Positions 40,836 through 50,079 of a stretch of DNA of 64,000 nucleotides are shown here, piece by piece (position 1 is the first letter of the stretch; every line of letters starts with the position of its first letter). Where the stretch lies: the NCBI RefSeq assembly GCF_036090055.1, contig NZ_CP107970.1, positions 1,614,501-1,678,500 on the forward strand. The letters are read 5' to 3'. The position numbers were made by a program, and so were the translations under genes. Origin of the DNA: Nocardioides sp. NBC_00368. GTDB taxonomy: Bacteria; Actinomycetota; Actinomycetes; Propionibacteriales; Nocardioidaceae. The notes under the pieces were generated by a model, which worked only from the letters and a program-made list of their open reading frames with translations, ran no database searches and had not been told where the DNA came from.

Positions 40836-42281
40836 GTGTCCTCGAAACCAGCCCCGCACGTACTCGTTCTCTTCGGCGCGACCGGCGACCTGGCCGCGCG
40901 CAAGCTGTTCCCCGGGCTGTACCGGCTTGCGCTCGCCAAACGCCTCCCCGACCAGCTCGCGGTCATCGGCAGCGGGCGGCGCTCGCCCGGCACCGACGAC
41001 GAGTTCCGTGACCGGGTACGCCAGGCGCTGAAGGAGTTCGTCGGAGACATCGACGAGGCCGTCGCCGGGCCGCTGCTGGAGCGGATCCGCTTCGTCGCCT
41101 CCTCCGCCGACGACGGCGCCGCGCTGGCCGAGGCGGTGCACGACGCCGAGGACCGGCTCGCGTTGGAGAGCGGGCAGACGGTGGGCGACGTACAGCGTCT
41201 CCTCTATCTCTCCGTGCCGCCGCAGGCGGTCGAGCCGATGGTCGGGATGCTCGCGCGCGAACGGCTGAACGTCCGCAGCCGGCTGGTCGCGGAGAAGCCG
41301 TTCGGCACCGACCTCGCCTCGGCGCGCGAGCTCGACGCCGTGCTCGGCGAGGCGTTCGACGAGCCGCAGATCTTCCGGATCGACCACTTCATCGGCAAGG
41401 AGGCCGTGCAGAACCTGCTGGCGCTGCGCTTCGCCAACGGCCTCTTCGAGCCCGCCTGGAACCGACACAGCATCGAGTCGGTGCAGATCGACGTCCCGGA
41501 GAAGCTCACCGTCACCGGGCGCGGCAGCTTCTACGAGGGCACCGGCTGCCTGCGCGACATGGTCACCACCCACCTGTGCCAGCTCCTCGGGTTCGTGGCG
41601 ATGGAGGACCCGCACGCCTTTCGGGAAGGCGCGATCCGCGCGGCGAAGGCCGCCGCCTTCGCGGCCGTGCGGCCGCTGGACCCCGAGCGCGTGGTCTTCG
41701 GGCAGTACGACGGCTATCGCGAGGAGCCCGACGTCGCCGCCGACTCCGACGTGGAGACGTACGTCGCCATCGAGACGTGGATCGACAACGACCGCTGGCG
41801 CGGGGTGCCGTTCTACCTGCGCACCGGCAAGGCGCTCGCCGCCGGCCGGCGGACGATCACGATTCGGTTCATCGACCCGCGACACCGCTGGCTGCAGCCG
41901 GTGGATCCTGGCTCGGCGGAGCCGAACGAGCTGGTGATCGAGCTCAGCGACGACGCCCGCATCGAGATCGAGGTCCGGGCCAAGCGGCCCGGACCCGGGA
42001 TGGCGCTGACCGAGGGCGTCTTCCGCCTCGACCTCGCGTGCGACGCCCCGGACGCCGGGCCGCTGGAGGCCTATGAGCGGCTGCTGCTCGACGTCATGAA
42101 CGGCGACCGCACCCTCTTCACCAGCGCGCGCGAGGTGGAGCGGCTGTGGGAGATCTGCCAGCCGGTCCTCGAGCATCGGCCCGCGGTGCACAGCTACCCG
42201 CAGGGATCCTGGGGCCCGGAGACGGCGCTCGAGCTGCCGGAGGGCGGCTGGCGGCTGGGACGGAGCCGCCCGACTCGATGA
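40836..42281 (+). CDS. zwf: Glucose-6-phosphate 1-dehydrogenase
   Basis: 481 residues from a GTG (MSSKPAPHVLVLFGATGDLAARKLFPGL). NADP-binding motif FGATGDLA, conserved EKPFGTDLASA, and the active-site signature RIDHFIGKEAVQN are all present, as are PFYLRTGKAL and ERLLLDVMNGDRTLF. It oxidises glucose-6-phosphate to 6-phosphogluconolactone, making NADPH. It overlaps the following exonuclease gene by 4 bp and is not in the usual opcA-tal-tkt cluster, so it may be a second copy in the genome. Confidence 0.95.
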   Translation: MSSKPAPHVLVLFGATGDLAARKLFPGLYRLALAKRLPDQLAVIGSGRRSPGTDDEFRDRVRQALKEFVGDIDEAVAGPLLERIRFVASSADDGAALAEAVHDAEDRLALESGQTVGDVQRLLYLSVPPQAVEPMVGMLARERLNVRSRLVAEKPFGTDLASARELDAVLGEAFDEPQIFRIDHFIGKEAVQNLLALRFANGLFEPAWNRHSIESVQIDVPEKLTVTGRGSFYEGTGCLRDMVTTHLCQLLGFVAMEDPHAFREGAIRAAKAAAFAAVRPLDPERVVFGQYDGYREEPDVAADSDVETYVAIETWIDNDRWRGVPFYLRTGKALAAGRRTITIRFIDPRHRWLQPVDPGSAEPNELVIELSDDARIEIEVRAKRPGPGMALTEGVFRLDLACDAPDAGPLEAYERLLLDVMNGDRTLFTSAREVERLWEICQPVLEHRPAVHSYPQGSWGPETALELPEGGWRLGRSRPTR

Positions 42282-43270
42282 ACAGCTCGCCTCGCCGCCT
42301 CCTGCTCGTCGTCGACGCACCCTCGCTGCTCCACCGCAACCATCACGCTCGCGCACACACCCGGATGGTCGACCGTGCCGGCCGGCCCTCCTGGGCGCTG
42401 CACGGCATGCTGCGGCAGATCCTCGACTCGATCGACGCCTTCGCTCCGGACGCGGTGCTCTTCGGCCTCGACGACCGCACCGCGTCCGTACGCCGCGACG
42501 CCTATCCCGACTACAAGGCCGGGCGCGCCGAGAAGGACCCGATGCTCGTCGAGCAGCTCGGTCGCGCCGGTGCGATGCTCGACGCCCTCGGGCTCGCGAC
42601 CCTCACTCCCCCGGGCCTGGAAGCCGACGACGTCAACGCCTCCGGCGCGGCGTGGGCGGTCCGCAACGGGTGGAACTGCGTCGTGATCACCTCCGACCGC
42701 GACGCGTTCGCGCTGATCAGCGAGCACACCCAGGTCCTACGGCTGATCAACGGCGGGATCAACGGCTCTCCCCTGCTCAACCCCGCCCGCCTATATGCGA
42801 TGTACGGCGTTCCCGCCTCTCGCTACCTCGAGTACGCCGCCCTCCGCGGCGACGCCAGCGACAACCTGCCGGGCGTGAGCGGCATCGGGGAGAAGACCGC
42901 CGCCGCGCTCCTGGACCAGTTCGGCCCGATGGACGGCGTCTGGGCCGACATCTCGGACAACGACGGGCAGAAGGTGACGGAGGTCCTCGACGCGTGGGCG
43001 GCTTCCGCCGGCGTACGCCGCATCGGCTCGCGCGTCGTCCGCGCCCTCTCCGCCCCCGGCGCGCGCGAGCGCTACGACTTCAACCTGCGGATGATGACCT
43101 GCCACGACGACCTCGACCTCCGCCTCACCCCCGACATCCCCGGCACCCCCGGCCTCCTCCCCCTCGACATCGACCGGGTCACCCGGGTCGTCGGCTTCCT
43201 CGGTGTCGAGGCAACCACGGCTGTCGCGCAGCGCGTGCTGAGCACCAACCCCGCCTCGACGGGCTCGTAG
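42278..43270 (+). CDS. 5'-3' exonuclease (FEN/PolI N-terminal domain family)
   Basis: 330 residues from MNSSPRRLLLVVDAPSLLHR, its ATG inside the zwf stop. The flap-nuclease acidic metal sites are visible: VVDAPS, FGLDDRTASVRRDAYPDYKAGR, GLEADDVNASGAAWAV, VVITSDRDAFAL. The helix-hairpin-helix LRGDASDNLPGVSGIGEKTAAALLDQFG grips the duplex. It is a stand-alone homologue of the DNA polymerase I 5' nuclease, probably acting in repair or RNA-primer removal. Confidence 0.93.
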   Translation: MNSSPRRLLLVVDAPSLLHRNHHARAHTRMVDRAGRPSWALHGMLRQILDSIDAFAPDAVLFGLDDRTASVRRDAYPDYKAGRAEKDPMLVEQLGRAGAMLDALGLATLTPPGLEADDVNASGAAWAVRNGWNCVVITSDRDAFALISEHTQVLRLINGGINGSPLLNPARLYAMYGVPASRYLEYAALRGDASDNLPGVSGIGEKTAAALLDQFGPMDGVWADISDNDGQKVTEVLDAWAASAGVRRIGSRVVRALSAPGARERYDFNLRMMTCHDDLDLRLTPDIPGTPGLLPLDIDRVTRVVGFLGVEATTAVAQRVLSTNPASTGS

Positions 43271-43402
43271 GCCGAGAGCTCCGTCAGACGTACGCCGTCG
43301 AGATTTCACCGTTTGGGTGGTTTGGAAATCTGATTTCGGGGTAGAACCCCTGTGTAGTTGTCCTTCACCCGTCGTATGCCCCGATCCGGGAGGGAGCCCA
43401 CG

Positions 43403-43861
43403 ATGACGTTCGATCTGCTGGAGCAGGAGCCCGCGATCAGCGACCCCGCAGACGCGGCGAACCGCGAGATCGACCGGCGGAATGCGCCGCTGCGGACCGA
43501 GATCCAGCTCGTACGCGGCGGGGTGGGCGATGCCGCGAGCTTCGATCGTTCGCTGCGCGAGAGCGTGCTCTACGTGCTGCGGTGGAGCGAGACCGCCCTG
43601 CTCACCGGCGACCAGGACGGTGTGCGGTGGGTGTATGCGTTCACCAGCGTTCGAGACCTGGCGAGGTATGCCGCGGTGCGAGGCGCGGACGAGTCCGTCG
43701 ATGTCGACTTCATGACCGTGCGCGCGGACCGACTTCTGGAGGTGGCTCTGCCGGAGCTGGCGGCTACGGCGGGAATGCCTGTCGGTCTCGCCATCGACGT
43801 CGGCAGCAGCTCACCGATGCTGGTCCCCGCTGTCGCTGACGGCGTGGACGAGGCGCTCTGA
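43403..43861 (+). CDS. SseB-like domain protein at the head of the toxin operon
   Basis: 152 residues from MTFDLLEQEPAISD; a strong GGGAGGGAG ribosome site precedes it. The second half (RWVYAFTSVRDLARYAAVRG; VDFMTVRADRLLEVALPELAATAGMPVGLAIDVG) fits the SseB N-terminal domain, common beside WXG/RHS toxin genes in actinobacteria, where it may act as chaperone or secretion accessory (inference). Its stop overlaps the next start (TGATG), and the A+T-rich gap upstream likely holds the operon promoter. Confidence 0.75.
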   Translation: MTFDLLEQEPAISDPADAANREIDRRNAPLRTEIQLVRGGVGDAASFDRSLRESVLYVLRWSETALLTGDQDGVRWVYAFTSVRDLARYAAVRGADESVDVDFMTVRADRLLEVALPELAATAGMPVGLAIDVGSSSPMLVPAVADGVDEAL

Positions 43862-44505
43862 TGGGTGGCAAGAACCTCAACGTCGACCCGGAGGCGCTCA
43901 AGCGCGCCGAGTCCGGGATCAACGCGACCATCGGTGAGCTCAACGACATGGGCATGCTCGGCTCCGGCAGCCACGGTCGCGGGTTCGGGTCGATGGCGCT
44001 GTCGGGGATGGAGGCCGGGCACTCCGGGCTCGCCGATGCGTTCGGCGGGTTCTGTGACCGGTGGGGTTGGGGCGTACGGGCTCTGGTGCAGGACGCGAAC
44101 CAGATGGCGCAGGCGCTGGGTATGGCCGCGGGACTCTTCCACGAGCAGGACCAGTACGTCGCGGATGCCGGCAAGATCATCGCGACCTCGGTCGCCGGCA
44201 ACCCGCACCTGTCGGAGGCCGAGATCACCTCGCAGTCGTGGGGCGAGAACTTCGACGACTGGAAGCCGGACTACTCCGTCGAGTCCCAGGTCGCGGCAAA
44301 CGAGCGCATGGGCGAGACCTGGAGAACGGTCGGAAACGACTGGGTCGAGACCCAGCAGGAGAAGTTCACCGACCCGATGGGCTATGCCCGGGAAGAGGTG
44401 GAGTCGGCCTGGGACGGCGTGACCGGACCGGCCGAGGGCACCGAACCGGTCGAGGAGTCCGGTGACGGACAGTCCGGCGGCGACGTCGACGGCGGCGCTC
44501 GCTGA
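43861..44505 (+). CDS. WXG100-like / T7SS-associated small protein
   Basis: 214 residues. The N-terminal about 110 residues are helical with a central GFCDRWGWGVRALVQDANQMAQALGMAAGLFHEQD, resembling the ESX WXG100-like hairpins of actinobacterial toxins. The tail is acidic and Gly-rich (GPAEGTEPVEESGDGQSGGD). It sits between the SseB-like gene and the RHS toxin, overlapping both. Likely the export partner or chaperone of the toxin. Confidence 0.75.
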   Translation: MGGKNLNVDPEALKRAESGINATIGELNDMGMLGSGSHGRGFGSMALSGMEAGHSGLADAFGGFCDRWGWGVRALVQDANQMAQALGMAAGLFHEQDQYVADAGKIIATSVAGNPHLSEAEITSQSWGENFDDWKPDYSVESQVAANERMGETWRTVGNDWVETQQEKFTDPMGYAREEVESAWDGVTGPAEGTEPVEESGDGQSGGDVDGGAR

Positions 44506-47500
44506 TGGGGATCGGAGGCTGGCTGCGTGACCGCGCCAACGACGTCGGCGAGGCGGTCGAAGGCGCGATCGATGATGGCGCCGAGCTTCTCGGCGAGGGT
44601 GTCGAGCAGCTCTCCCACGTCGCCGAGGACGGTCTGGACGCGATCGGCGCCGAGTCGGCAGCGGACTGGGTCCGTGAGCACGGAGACCAGCTGGCCGACC
44701 AGCTCGGGGCCGATGTCGGCGAGATGCAGCTGGGTGAGACCGAGGATCCCAAGCAGCTCGTCCACGGCGACGCCGGCAAGATCGACGAGGCAGTGTCCCA
44801 CCTCACCGACCTGGCCAAGGCGTTCGGCGAAGTCTCGGCGGGCATGTCGAGCATCGACACCGGCAACTGGCAGGGCCAGGCCGGCGACGCGTACGAGTCG
44901 CGATGGTCGAAGACGCCGGCCGACTGGGCCCGAGCGCAGGCCGCGTGCGAGAAAGCCTCGGGTGCGCTGAAGTCGTTCTCCTCGACGGTGACGTGGGCGC
45001 AGGACCAGGCGACGGAGGCCATTCGGCAGTGGAAGGAGGCCGAGACCAAGCAGAAGGCGGCTCTGGATGCCCACAACGCGAAGGTCTCCGACTACAACTC
45101 GGCCGTGGACCGCTACAACTCGACGGCGGCCTCAGGTGGCGACCCGGGCGCGAAGCCGATCGCGCCGGGAGAGTTCGTCGATCCGGGTCCGGCCTTGTTC
45201 GAGGCCGCGCAGGAGACGCTCAAAGAGGCACGGCGTCAGCGGAACGAGGCCGGCGACCAGGCCGCCTCAACGATCAGCTCGGCGACGGCGGCCGCGCCGG
45301 AGTCGCCCGACTTCGTGGGGCGGATGGGCGCGAACGCCACCGACCTGGCCGCATGGGGTCAGACGCAGCAGATGCACCTCACCGGCGGCGCACTCAAGGG
45401 CCTGGCTGGAATGGCCCGGTTCGCACGGTCGATCAACCCGACCGATCCCTACAACCTGCTCCACCCGGCGGAGTACACCGAGACCCTGTCCAACACTGCT
45501 GCCGGGCTCGTCTACGCCACCGCCCACCCCGGCGAGCTCGCCTCGGCCCTGGTGGGCAGCGGCTGGACCACCGACCCCGCCGAAGCCCTGGGCCGGCTGG
45601 CACCGGATGCGATCATCACCGCGCTCACTGCCGGTGGTGGCGCCGCGGCGAAGGGGGCCGGCGCCCTCGACGACCTCGCGCGGTTGGGCGATGACGCGAG
45701 CCGGTTCGCCGATGACGCCGCCCGCATCGGCGACGACGCCGCCGATGCCGCTCGACGGGGCGTTCCGGACGAGTGCAAGAACGTGTGTGGTGACCCGGTC
45801 GACGTCGCCACCGGCGCGGTGTTCCTCGAGCAGACCGATCTTCATCTCCCGGGTGTGCTCCCTCTCGTGGTGACGCGGAAGCACTCCTCGGACTGGACCT
45901 ACGGGCTCTGGTTCGGCCGCACCTGGGCCTCCACCTTCGACGAGCGCATCGACCTCGACGACGACGGCGAGCACGTCGTCGTGGTTCGGGCCGACGCGAC
46001 CGCACAGGTCTTCCCCCGACCCACGCCTGAGGAGCCCACCGAACCTGTCGCGGGCGGCGGGACCCGGTTGAGCGTCACCGAGGTCGGCGGTTACACGCTC
46101 ACCGATCTGACCACGGGACAACAACGTCACTACCTGGCCCCGGTCGAAGGCCGGTCGATGCTGGCGGCCCTGACCGACCCGACGGGTCACCGCTACATGA
46201 TCGCGCGCGACCCCTACGGCGCACCGGTCGAGATCCGCCACACCGGCGGCTACCGCGTCCTCATCGACACCCAGGGCTCGCGCATCACCGCGCTCACCGT
46301 GGTCCGCGACGACGGCACCGAGCCCGTCAAGGTCGCCGAGTACGTCTACGGGCTCGGCGACACCGATGCCGGGCACCTGGTCGGCGTCATCAACGCGTCC
46401 GGTCACCCGCTCAGGTTCGGCTACGACGACATCGGGCGGCTGGTCGAGTGGGCCGACCGCAACGACACCGTCTACACCTACCGCTACGACGAAGCCGGAC
46501 GCTGTGTCGACCAGGCCGGGACCGACGGTGTCATGGCCAACACCTTCGCCTACAGCGTCATCAGCCCCGCGTTGCGCGAGACCGTCGTCACCGACTCGGC
46601 CGGGCACTCGACGCGCTTCCTCATCAACGAACGGTCCCAGGTCCTGTCGGTCACCGACCCCCTGGGTGGTGAGACCCGTTCGGTCTGGGACGAGCGCAAC
46701 CGGTTGCTGTCCCGAACCGACCCCCTGGGTCGGACGACGTCGTTCTCTTACGACGCCGACGGCATGTTGGTCGCCGTCACCCGGCCCGACGGGCTGCAGC
46801 AGACGGTGGCGTACGCCTCCTCCGGTGGCCGCCCGCAGCCGACCCGGACGGTGCTACCGGATGGAGCCGAGTGGGTCTTCGAATATGACGAGAACGGGAA
46901 CCGCACCGCTGCCACCGACCCGCTCGGTGCGACTACCGCCTTCACCTACGACCAGCATGGGCACCTGGCCGCGGTGAGCGATGCGCTCGGCAACGTACGC
47001 ACCATCGAGACGGATCCAGCCGGCCTCCCGCTCGTCATCACCGAGGCCGACGGCAACACCACGCGACTCGAGCGCGACGCCTTCGGCCGGGTCACGACCA
47101 TCACCGATGCGCTCGCGGCAACCGTCACCCTCACCTGGACCCCGGACAGCCAGCTCGCCTCCCGCACGCTGCCCGACGGGACCACCGAGACCTGGACGTA
47201 CGACGGCGAGGGCAACCCTGTCGAACACGTCGACCCGGCAGGCCGCATCACGCGCACGGAGTTCACCCACTTCGACCTCCCGTCGGCGGTCACCGCACCC
47301 GATGGCACCACCACCCGCTACTCGTACGACCCCGAGCTGCGTCTGCGGCAGGTCACCAACCCTCAGGGTGGCACCTGGTCCTACGACTACGACCCGGCCG
47401 GCCGGCTGGTCACCGAGACCGACTACAACGGCCGAACCCTGCGTTACGACTACGACCGCGCCGGCCAGCTCACTCGCCGCATCAACGGCGCCGACGAAAT

Positions 47501-49217
47501 CGTCGCCTACGAGCGCGACCAGCTCGGCAACATCACCACCCAACGGGTCGGTCAGGCCGCCACCGGCATGACCTACGACCCGCTCGGACGACTCCTGCGC
47601 GCGACCGGCCCAGAAGTTGAGCTCGTCCTCCAACGCGATCGGCTCGGCCGGATCACTGCCGAGATCCTCAACGGCCGCACCGTGACCTCCAGCTTTGACC
47701 AGCTGGGCCGCCGCGTCGCCCGAACCACCCCTGCCGGTGTCGAAACCGTCTGGGCCTACGAGGCTTCAGCCCGACCGACCGCGATCACGGTCGACGGCCA
47801 TCACATCGGCATCGACCGAGACCTCCTCGGCCGCGAGACCAGTCGACGCGTCGGCAACGCCGCGCTCGACCAGACCTGGGACGCCCTCGGCCAGCTCACC
47901 GCTCAGACGGTCACCGTCGCTCCCCCGGCCACCGCCGGCAGCGCCCTTGCCGACCGCCTCGGCGGCGCCGGAACGGCGCCGACGGTCGAGGGCGGCCCGC
48001 GCTTCTTGCAGCAACGCGGCTACACCTACGCCGCGGGGGGTGACCTCATCAGCATCGACGACCAACTCACCGGTGTCCGCCGCTTCGAGCTCGACCTCGC
48101 CAACCGGATCACGTCGGTCACCGGTCCCGACTGGTCCGAGGCCTACACCTACGATCCGATGGGCAACATCACCCGATCGATGACCGGCAACGCCGATGGC
48201 GAACGTCGCGAGTACGCCGGGAGTCTGCTCACCCGCTCCGGCCGCAACCGCTACCGCTACGACGCCCAGGGCCGCCTCGTCGGCCGCACCACCACCCGCC
48301 TCTCCCACAAGCCCGAGACCTGGGCCTACGAATGGGACGCCGACGACCGCCTCACCGGCGTACGCACCCCCGACGGCACCCGCTGGCGCTATCTCTACGA
48401 CATCCTCGGCCGACGCGTCGCCAAACGCCGCCTCAACGAGAGCGGCGATGTCACCGAAGAGATCCTCTTCGCCTGGGACGGAACCACCCTCGTCGAAGAG
48501 ACCACCTCGGTCGGCTCACGGTCGTGGACCCACGACGGCCTCCGTCCCATCGCCCAGCTCGACCTGGCCGACGACGAGGTCGACACCCGCTTCTACTCCA
48601 TCATCACCGACCTCGTCGGCACTCCCACTGAACTCGTCACCCCCGACGGCGACCTGGCATGGCACGCCAGGCGCACCCTCTGGGGCGCCCCGGTCCGAAC
48701 GACGGCTGCGCTGACCCCTCTTCGCTTCCCGGGACAGTACGCCGATCCAGAAACCGGGCTTAGCTACAACCTCAACCGTTACTACGACCCGTCAACTGGC
48801 CGTTACGTCTCCCAGGATCCGCTCGGCCTTGAGCCAGCGCCGAACCCAACCACCTACGTTCACAACCCGACGACGGTCATTGACCCACTTGGCCTTTCGC
48901 CGTGTGACCCAGACCCATCGAACATCCCCCACGGCCCAGCCCCAGAGAACGCCTGGAAGGTGCTTGATCGGGTTGACGAGAAGGGCTCGCCGCTCGCTGG
49001 CTACAAGGGCGGGCGCGACTGGGGTAACGATGGCTCTCAAGACGCTCAGATCCTGCCTCGCACCAATGGCTCAGGCGATCCGATCACCTACAAGGAATGG
49101 GACCTGAACCCGAAGGTCAAAGGCGTGCCGCGCGACGGCGAGCGCTTGGTTACCGGTAGCGACGGATCGGCGTACTACACCACTGACCACTACAAGCACT
49201 TCATACGGATGAGATGA
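44505..49217 (+). CDS. RHS polymorphic toxin with WXG-like export domain and C-terminal barnase RNase
   Basis: 1570 residues. N-terminal about 200 residues: WXG100-like helical domain with a GNWQGQAGDAYESRW motif. Small Gly/Ala-rich hydrophobic segment (about 350-400), then DUF6531 (CGDPVDVATGAVFLEQTDLHLPG, about 423). RHS/YD repeats occupy about 600-1390 (YTYRYDEAGR, TSFSYDADG, YSYDPELRLR and others). The core ends at YDPSTGRYVSQDPLGL and IDPLGLSP (about 1430-1460). The last about 100 residues are a barnase-type ribonuclease: Glu1531 (YKEWD), Arg1543, Arg1547 (GERLV), His1562 (TTDHYKHF). Immunity gene overlaps its stop. No Sec signal; export through the type VII system is inferred. Confidence 0.93.
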   Translation: MGIGGWLRDRANDVGEAVEGAIDDGAELLGEGVEQLSHVAEDGLDAIGAESAADWVREHGDQLADQLGADVGEMQLGETEDPKQLVHGDAGKIDEAVSHLTDLAKAFGEVSAGMSSIDTGNWQGQAGDAYESRWSKTPADWARAQAACEKASGALKSFSSTVTWAQDQATEAIRQWKEAETKQKAALDAHNAKVSDYNSAVDRYNSTAASGGDPGAKPIAPGEFVDPGPALFEAAQETLKEARRQRNEAGDQAASTISSATAAAPESPDFVGRMGANATDLAAWGQTQQMHLTGGALKGLAGMARFARSINPTDPYNLLHPAEYTETLSNTAAGLVYATAHPGELASALVGSGWTTDPAEALGRLAPDAIITALTAGGGAAAKGAGALDDLARLGDDASRFADDAARIGDDAADAARRGVPDECKNVCGDPVDVATGAVFLEQTDLHLPGVLPLVVTRKHSSDWTYGLWFGRTWASTFDERIDLDDDGEHVVVVRADATAQVFPRPTPEEPTEPVAGGGTRLSVTEVGGYTLTDLTTGQQRHYLAPVEGRSMLAALTDPTGHRYMIARDPYGAPVEIRHTGGYRVLIDTQGSRITALTVVRDDGTEPVKVAEYVYGLGDTDAGHLVGVINASGHPLRFGYDDIGRLVEWADRNDTVYTYRYDEAGRCVDQAGTDGVMANTFAYSVISPALRETVVTDSAGHSTRFLINERSQVLSVTDPLGGETRSVWDERNRLLSRTDPLGRTTSFSYDADGMLVAVTRPDGLQQTVAYASSGGRPQPTRTVLPDGAEWVFEYDENGNRTAATDPLGATTAFTYDQHGHLAAVSDALGNVRTIETDPAGLPLVITEADGNTTRLERDAFGRVTTITDALAATVTLTWTPDSQLASRTLPDGTTETWTYDGEGNPVEHVDPAGRITRTEFTHFDLPSAVTAPDGTTTRYSYDPELRLRQVTNPQGGTWSYDYDPAGRLVTETDYNGRTLRYDYDRAGQLTRRINGADEIVAYERDQLGNITTQRVGQAATGMTYDPLGRLLRATGPEVELVLQRDRLGRITAEILNGRTVTSSFDQLGRRVARTTPAGVETVWAYEASARPTAITVDGHHIGIDRDLLGRETSRRVGNAALDQTWDALGQLTAQTVTVAPPATAGSALADRLGGAGTAPTVEGGPRFLQQRGYTYAAGGDLISIDDQLTGVRRFELDLANRITSVTGPDWSEAYTYDPMGNITRSMTGNADGERREYAGSLLTRSGRNRYRYDAQGRLVGRTTTRLSHKPETWAYEWDADDRLTGVRTPDGTRWRYLYDILGRRVAKRRLNESGDVTEEILFAWDGTTLVEETTSVGSRSWTHDGLRPIAQLDLADDEVDTRFYSIITDLVGTPTELVTPDGDLAWHARRTLWGAPVRTTAALTPLRFPGQYADPETGLSYNLNRYYDPSTGRYVSQDPLGLEPAPNPTTYVHNPTTVIDPLGLSPCDPDPSNIPHGPAPENAWKVLDRVDEKGSPLAGYKGGRDWGNDGSQDAQILPRTNGSGDPITYKEWDLNPKVKGVPRDGERLVTGSDGSAYYTTDHYKHFIRMR

Positions 49218-49705
49218 TGACCGACATTCTCACTGCGCTGCAGCGCGTAACTCGTGCCAACCCGTTCATCAGGTCTGATCTTGCATCCCGAGAGTTGGCT
49301 GTGGCTTCGTATGGCTGGGCCGAAGCAGGGTTGACGGTTCGGGCTGTTCGCGGCTCGAAGATGCGGACGGAGGACCAGCTCTTCACCGAGGTCTCCGCTG
49401 CACTCCAGTTCCCGTACTACTTCGGTGAGAACTGGCCCGCCTTCGATGAGTGCCTCGCCGATCTTGAATGGCTCCCTAGAGGCTCGGGGTTCGTCTTCGT
49501 CGTCTACGAAGCCGAGCAAGTGCTCGCGGATGCCCCTCCCCGAACTTTCGCCACATTCGAGAAGGTGGTCCATCGCGCCTGCGATGAGTTCGGTGAACCT
49601 ATCGACGATGGAGAGTCCTGGGACCGACCGGCGACACCATTCCACTTCGTCCTTCAACTGCCAGACGGACTCGGAGGACATTGGAGGAAACAACAGCTCT
49701 CGTGA
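49214..49705 (+). CDS. Barstar-family immunity protein
   Basis: 163 residues; ATG inside the toxin stop. Barstar fold: FPYYFGENWPAFDECLADLEWL, then VFVVYEAEQVL and a C-terminal PFHFVLQLPDG. It should bind and block the barnase domain. The position of barstar Asp35 is Pro here and Asp39 is Glu, as in several barstar-like immunity proteins, so pairing details differ from Bacillus. The N-terminus has about 40 residues more than Bacillus barstar. Like the toxin tail, its G+C is lower than the rest of the toxin gene. Confidence 0.9.
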   Translation: MMTDILTALQRVTRANPFIRSDLASRELAVASYGWAEAGLTVRAVRGSKMRTEDQLFTEVSAALQFPYYFGENWPAFDECLADLEWLPRGSGFVFVVYEAEQVLADAPPRTFATFEKVVHRACDEFGEPIDDGESWDRPATPFHFVLQLPDGLGGHWRKQQLS

Positions 49706-49741
49706 TCCCAGGAGTGGTCGGCGCTTGAAGGTACACATCGA

Positions 49742-50011
49742 ATGAACGACGACGAGATCGTCGCCTACCTGATCGACTCCGGCGCCGACGACTGGGGCAT
49801 GCTGCATGACGTCGTGTGGGAAGCTACAGAGGGCAGCATCACCCCAGATTCCAAAGCTCGGCTCAAACGGGTGCTGCTATTTCGACCTCGTCTACCCCGC
49901 TATTCCCGTCGTCACCGACGATGAAGCCTGACGCGAGACTTCACCGAGTGCTACCCGACCTACGACCAGATTCCTGAGCGCATTGCTCGAGCGAAGTTGC
50001 TTTCCAGCTGA
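49742..50011 (+). pseudogene. Frameshifted remnant of a further immunity or orphan cassette gene
   Basis: It starts MNDDEIVAYLIDSGADDWGM, then RLKRVLL; from about 49875 sense continues in another frame (YFDLVYPAIPVVTDDEA) and after about 49927 returns to the first frame (LTRDFTECYPTYDQIPERIA, RAKLLSS, stop 50009-50011). Two frameshifts, or a fusion of two gene pieces, have broken it. Location straight after a barstar gene and low G+C fit a displaced immunity gene cassette. I do not recognise the family. Confidence 0.55.
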
Positions 50012-50079
50012 CGCAACCGAATGAGCGCGCTATGTGACCTGACCACGTGGCGAGGTTCGATCCTCATGAGCTGACTGGC

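Noticed and set aside
40287..42356. Long open frame antisense to zwf
   Set aside because: Reads as low-complexity shadow of a high-G+C gene; zwf on the plus strand has all catalytic motifs.
43337..43349. GGGG-TAGAA-CCCC hairpin as terminator of the exonuclease gene
   Set aside because: Only a 4-bp stem, 67 bp after the stop; too weak to call.
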